A stretch of DNA of 64,000 nucleotides from Alphaproteobacteria bacterium MarineAlpha11_Bin1 (GTDB lineage Bacteria > Pseudomonadota > Alphaproteobacteria > MPNO01 > UBA830). The first letter of the stretch is position 1. Each line of letters begins with the position of its first letter. The translations under genes were made by a program, and so were the position numbers. The notes below the pieces were generated by a model. That model was given only the letters and a program-made list of their open reading frames with translations, did no database searches and was not told where the DNA came from. The stretch spans positions 1 to 64,000 of the forward strand of contig PTJZ01000002.1 in NCBI GenBank assembly GCA_002937455.1, read 5' to 3'. Positions 63,001 to 64,000 of this stretch are shown piece by piece.

Positions 63001-63520
63001 GGCCCGGAAATATTTTAGCTAAACTTTTACACATTACCTCTGCCGCCGTCCCCTGACCTTCGGAGACCAACCGCCCCAACGGCCCATCGGGGCCGCCCGA
63101 TAAACACAGTAGGCCGTCGGATCGTTGAGAAATCTTCTCCAACGTTGTGTGGGTATCACCGTGATCAGTAGTAAGAAACGCATTGGACGTAATTTCCATC
63201 AGGTTCTCGTAGCCCTCTTCATCCTTTACAAGGAGAACTAATCGATCATGGCGTGTAACCTCCCCCTTACCGCCAGTTTTGTGGGCCGCCGCTCCTTCTC
63301 GCGCGACATCCATCTGTGTGCCGATGATCGGTTGGATGCCGGATTGCGATGCAACATGGGCGAATTCGAGTGCGCCAAACAGATTGTTAGTATCAGTAAC
63401 CGCGACTGCTGGATATTCATGCAACTTACATAACTCGACCAACTGTGAAAGCTTGATAGCCCCCTCGGATAGAGAATATGCAGTGTGCACCCGAAGATGG
63501 ATGAAACTCGGATCAATCAT
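60041..63520 (-). CDS. dnaE: DNA polymerase III alpha subunit
   Basis: The 1159-residue replicative polymerase is full length. It has an N-terminal PHP domain (FIHLRVHTAYSLSEGAIKL), the C-family polymerase core with GPGRGSGAGSVVAWALTITD and MPDFDVDFCQDRRDEVI carrying the catalytic aspartates, YQEQVMQIAQVLSGYS, FNKSHAAAYALVAYQTAYLK, a helix-hairpin-helix region, and a C-terminal OB fold (VAGVVISRQERTSAKGNRFAF). No intein is present. It lies between lolD and rpsB on the same strand, the usual alphaproteobacterial order. Confidence 0.98.
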   Translation of the reverse strand: MIDPSFIHLRVHTAYSLSEGAIKLSQLVELCKLHEYPAVAVTDTNNLFGALEFAHVASQSGIQPIIGTQMDVAREGAAAHKTGGKGEVTRHDRLVLLVKDEEGYENLMEITSNAFLTTDHGDTHTTLEKISQRSDGLLCLSGGPDGPLGRLVSEGQGTAAEVMCKSLAKIFPGRFYIEIQRHGTTLERQIEAGLLKLAYDYDIPLVATNDAYFSTIDMHEAHDALLCIAGGTYVVERDRRRLTKHHHFKSADEMRELFADLPEAIDNTVVIAKRCAYMPMERDPILPPFEIEGISNEEEALRLMAKKGLDARLKNHVYNAEITEEAAEETFRPYRERLEFELNVIIKMGFSGYFLIVADFIQWSKEQGIPVGPGRGSGAGSVVAWALTITDLDPLKFGLLFERFLNPERVSMPDFDVDFCQDRRDEVIRYVQDKYGEEKVAQIITFGKLQARAVLRDVGRVLGMPYGQVDKITKLVPFNPAHPPTLQEAIDGEPQLQSLREDDESVAQLIDHSLKLEGLFRHASTHAAGVIIGDRRLAELVPLYKDPRSDMPATQFSMKYAESAGLVKFDFLGLKTLTVLQRAIELIAKREAPPDLLNLPLSDKETFAMLSKGDTVGVFQLESSGMRDVLRNMRPDTFEDIIALVALYRPGPMDNIPRYIACKHGEEEPDYLYPTLQPILEETYGVMIYQEQVMQIAQVLSGYSLGSADLLRRAMGKKIASEMEAQRNDFVEGAVGNGVDRAKAGLIFDQVDKFAGYGFNKSHAAAYALVAYQTAYLKANYPVEFLAASMTLDLGNTDKLNAFRQELDRLKIPLLPPDINKSGVVFGVESIVNGATVPAVRYALAAIKNVGRQAMDDLVAERSTNGDYADLADYATRLGQTGANKRQFENLVRAGALDSLDANRKRLFEGAESVMRLAVQSAQERSSGQESLFDAVVGEDDNMRLRLPDTLDWPLMERLTHEFEAVGSYLSAHPLDAYAGQLRHLRVTPANELTAAMVGTSPKVAGVVISRQERTSAKGNRFAFVQLSDSSGVFEVVLFSELLSTSRELLESGQRVLLNIEIRAEGDGTRLSATKIRPLDEVLAAASTGLKIVINDERSLPGIQHALNAGQPGKCKVVLIVGTDNNHEVEIDLPKKIALTGEFRAAVAYLPGVEKLLDA

Positions 63521-63630
63521 CCGTTAAGCTTATAGCGAATCGCAAACCTATGGAGATGTGTGCGTCAAATTTTTTGCGAATTAATCCGCACGCATATACC
63601 GTTACCCTGAAAACTATAAATACGGGCTGT

Positions 63631-63665
63631 AAAAAGAGAAACCCAATTTCTGACTAGATTTGGGT
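63631..63665 (-). terminator. Possible terminator after lolD
   Basis: On the minus strand ACCCAA and TTGGGT form a 6-base-pair stem across 13 bases, followed by TTTCTCTTTTT. It begins 11 bases after the lolD stop. The stem is short, so the call is tentative. Confidence 0.42.
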
Positions 63666-63675
63666 AATTAGAACT

Positions 63676-64000
63676 TCAAACTTCTTCCATCATTCCACCG
63701 CGGATCGTCAGCGTTCTGTCTAGGCGAGATGCCAAATTAGGATTATGGGTAGCTACGAGTGCAGACACACCCGTATCACGGGTAAGCGCCATCAACAACT
63801 CAAAAACCCGCTCAGCGGTCTCTTGGTCAAGGTTACCCGTAGGCTCATCGGCGATTAGCAAGTCCGGTCTATTTGCCATGGCACGGGCAATGGCTACGCG
63901 CTGTTGTTCGCCCCCCGAAAGTTTTGCTGGCCGGTGAGTAGCTCGCTCAGCGAGGCCTACCATATCCAGTAATACCTGCGCCCTCTCCTGAGCAACAGAC
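63676..64000 (-). CDS. lolD: LolD, ATPase of the lipoprotein-releasing ABC transporter, C-terminal part
   Basis: The frame enters from the right edge, so the N-terminus with Walker A is missing; 107 residues are visible. They hold the ABC signature [19 protein letters not shown], Walker [13 protein letters not shown], and the H-loop in [18 protein letters not shown]. The wording PTGNLD followed by the short C-terminus is typical of LolD and related MacB-type ATPases. LolCDE lifts lipoproteins from the inner membrane for transport to the outer membrane. lolC/E would lie beyond the window. dnaE follows. Confidence 0.9.
   Translation of the reverse strand, partial: SVAQERAQVLLDMVGLAERATHRPAKLSGGEQQRVAIARAMANRPDLLIADEPTGNLDQETAERVFELLMALTRDTGVSALVATHNPNLASRLDRTLTIRGGMMEEV

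Overview
The window is a 64-kb stretch of alphaproteobacterial chromosome, almost entirely core genes. Three things point to this class: the dusB-ntrB-ntrC-ntrY-ntrX-trkA-hfq-hflX order, a pyruvate dehydrogenase E1-beta with its own lipoyl domain, and LpxI in place of LpxH. The run trpD-trpC-moaC-moeA-lexA-gltX-gltA-lpxB-lpxI-lpxA-fabZ-lpxD-skp-bamA-rseP-dxr-cdsA-uppS-frr-pyrH-tsf-rpsB-dnaE-lolD resembles Rhodospirillales-type genomes. Base composition is moderate (close to 50% G+C by eye). The species cannot be named from the sequence.

Layout. At 1-5.7 kb (minus strand) lie the N-terminal part of a large FecR-domain surface protein that runs off the left edge, a glutathione transferase, a beta-hydroxyacid dehydrogenase, an inositol-phosphatase family enzyme, and groES-groEL behind a promoter overlapped by a CIRCE operator. 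At 5.8-17.6 kb (minus) is the nitrogen/redox two-component block (dusB, ntrB, ntrC, ntrY, ntrX) followed by trkA, a D-amino-acid transaminase, a HAD phosphatase, hfq and hflX. At 17.7-21.6 kb a CcsA-like membrane protein diverges from a plus-strand group of ispDF, pgpA, cinA and a DUF429 gene. At 21.6-34.2 kb (minus) are tpiA, secG, pyrG, kdsA, eno, ftsB, the pyruvate dehydrogenase operon pdhA-pdhB-pdhC-lpdA, lipA and a coq10-type gene. At 34.4-44.9 kb (mostly plus) are a PpiD-like chaperone, trpD, trpC, moaC, moeA, lexA, gltX and gltA, with one opposing GNAT gene. At 44.9-64.0 kb (minus) are dnaE, the rpsB-tsf-pyrH-frr translation group, the isoprenoid/phospholipid genes uppS-cdsA-dxr, the envelope genes rseP-bamA-skp, the lipid A genes lpxD-fabZ-lpxA-lpxI-lpxB, gloA, and the C-terminal part of lolD at the right edge.

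The genes fit together as central metabolism feeding envelope building: KdsA, LpxD/A/I/B and FabZ for lipid A; Dxr, IspDF and UppS for isoprenoid carriers; CdsA and PgpA for phospholipids; BamA, Skp, RseP, PpiD and LolD for outer-membrane assembly. Regulatory signals readable from sequence include the CIRCE element, several well-spaced sigma70-type promoters, a candidate double LexA box upstream of lexA, a structured leader in front of rpsB, and a perfect inverted repeat carrying three GANTC sites two bases before ftsB.

I found no mobile element, CRISPR array, phage, toxin-antitoxin or defence module, and no complete undescribed multi-gene system. The best leads are small: the rpsB leader with two mutually exclusive folds, the GANTC hairpin at ftsB, the lexA boxes, an E2 subunit with two E3-binding domains, the missing trpEG and comEC neighbours, and the partial FecR-type surface protein.
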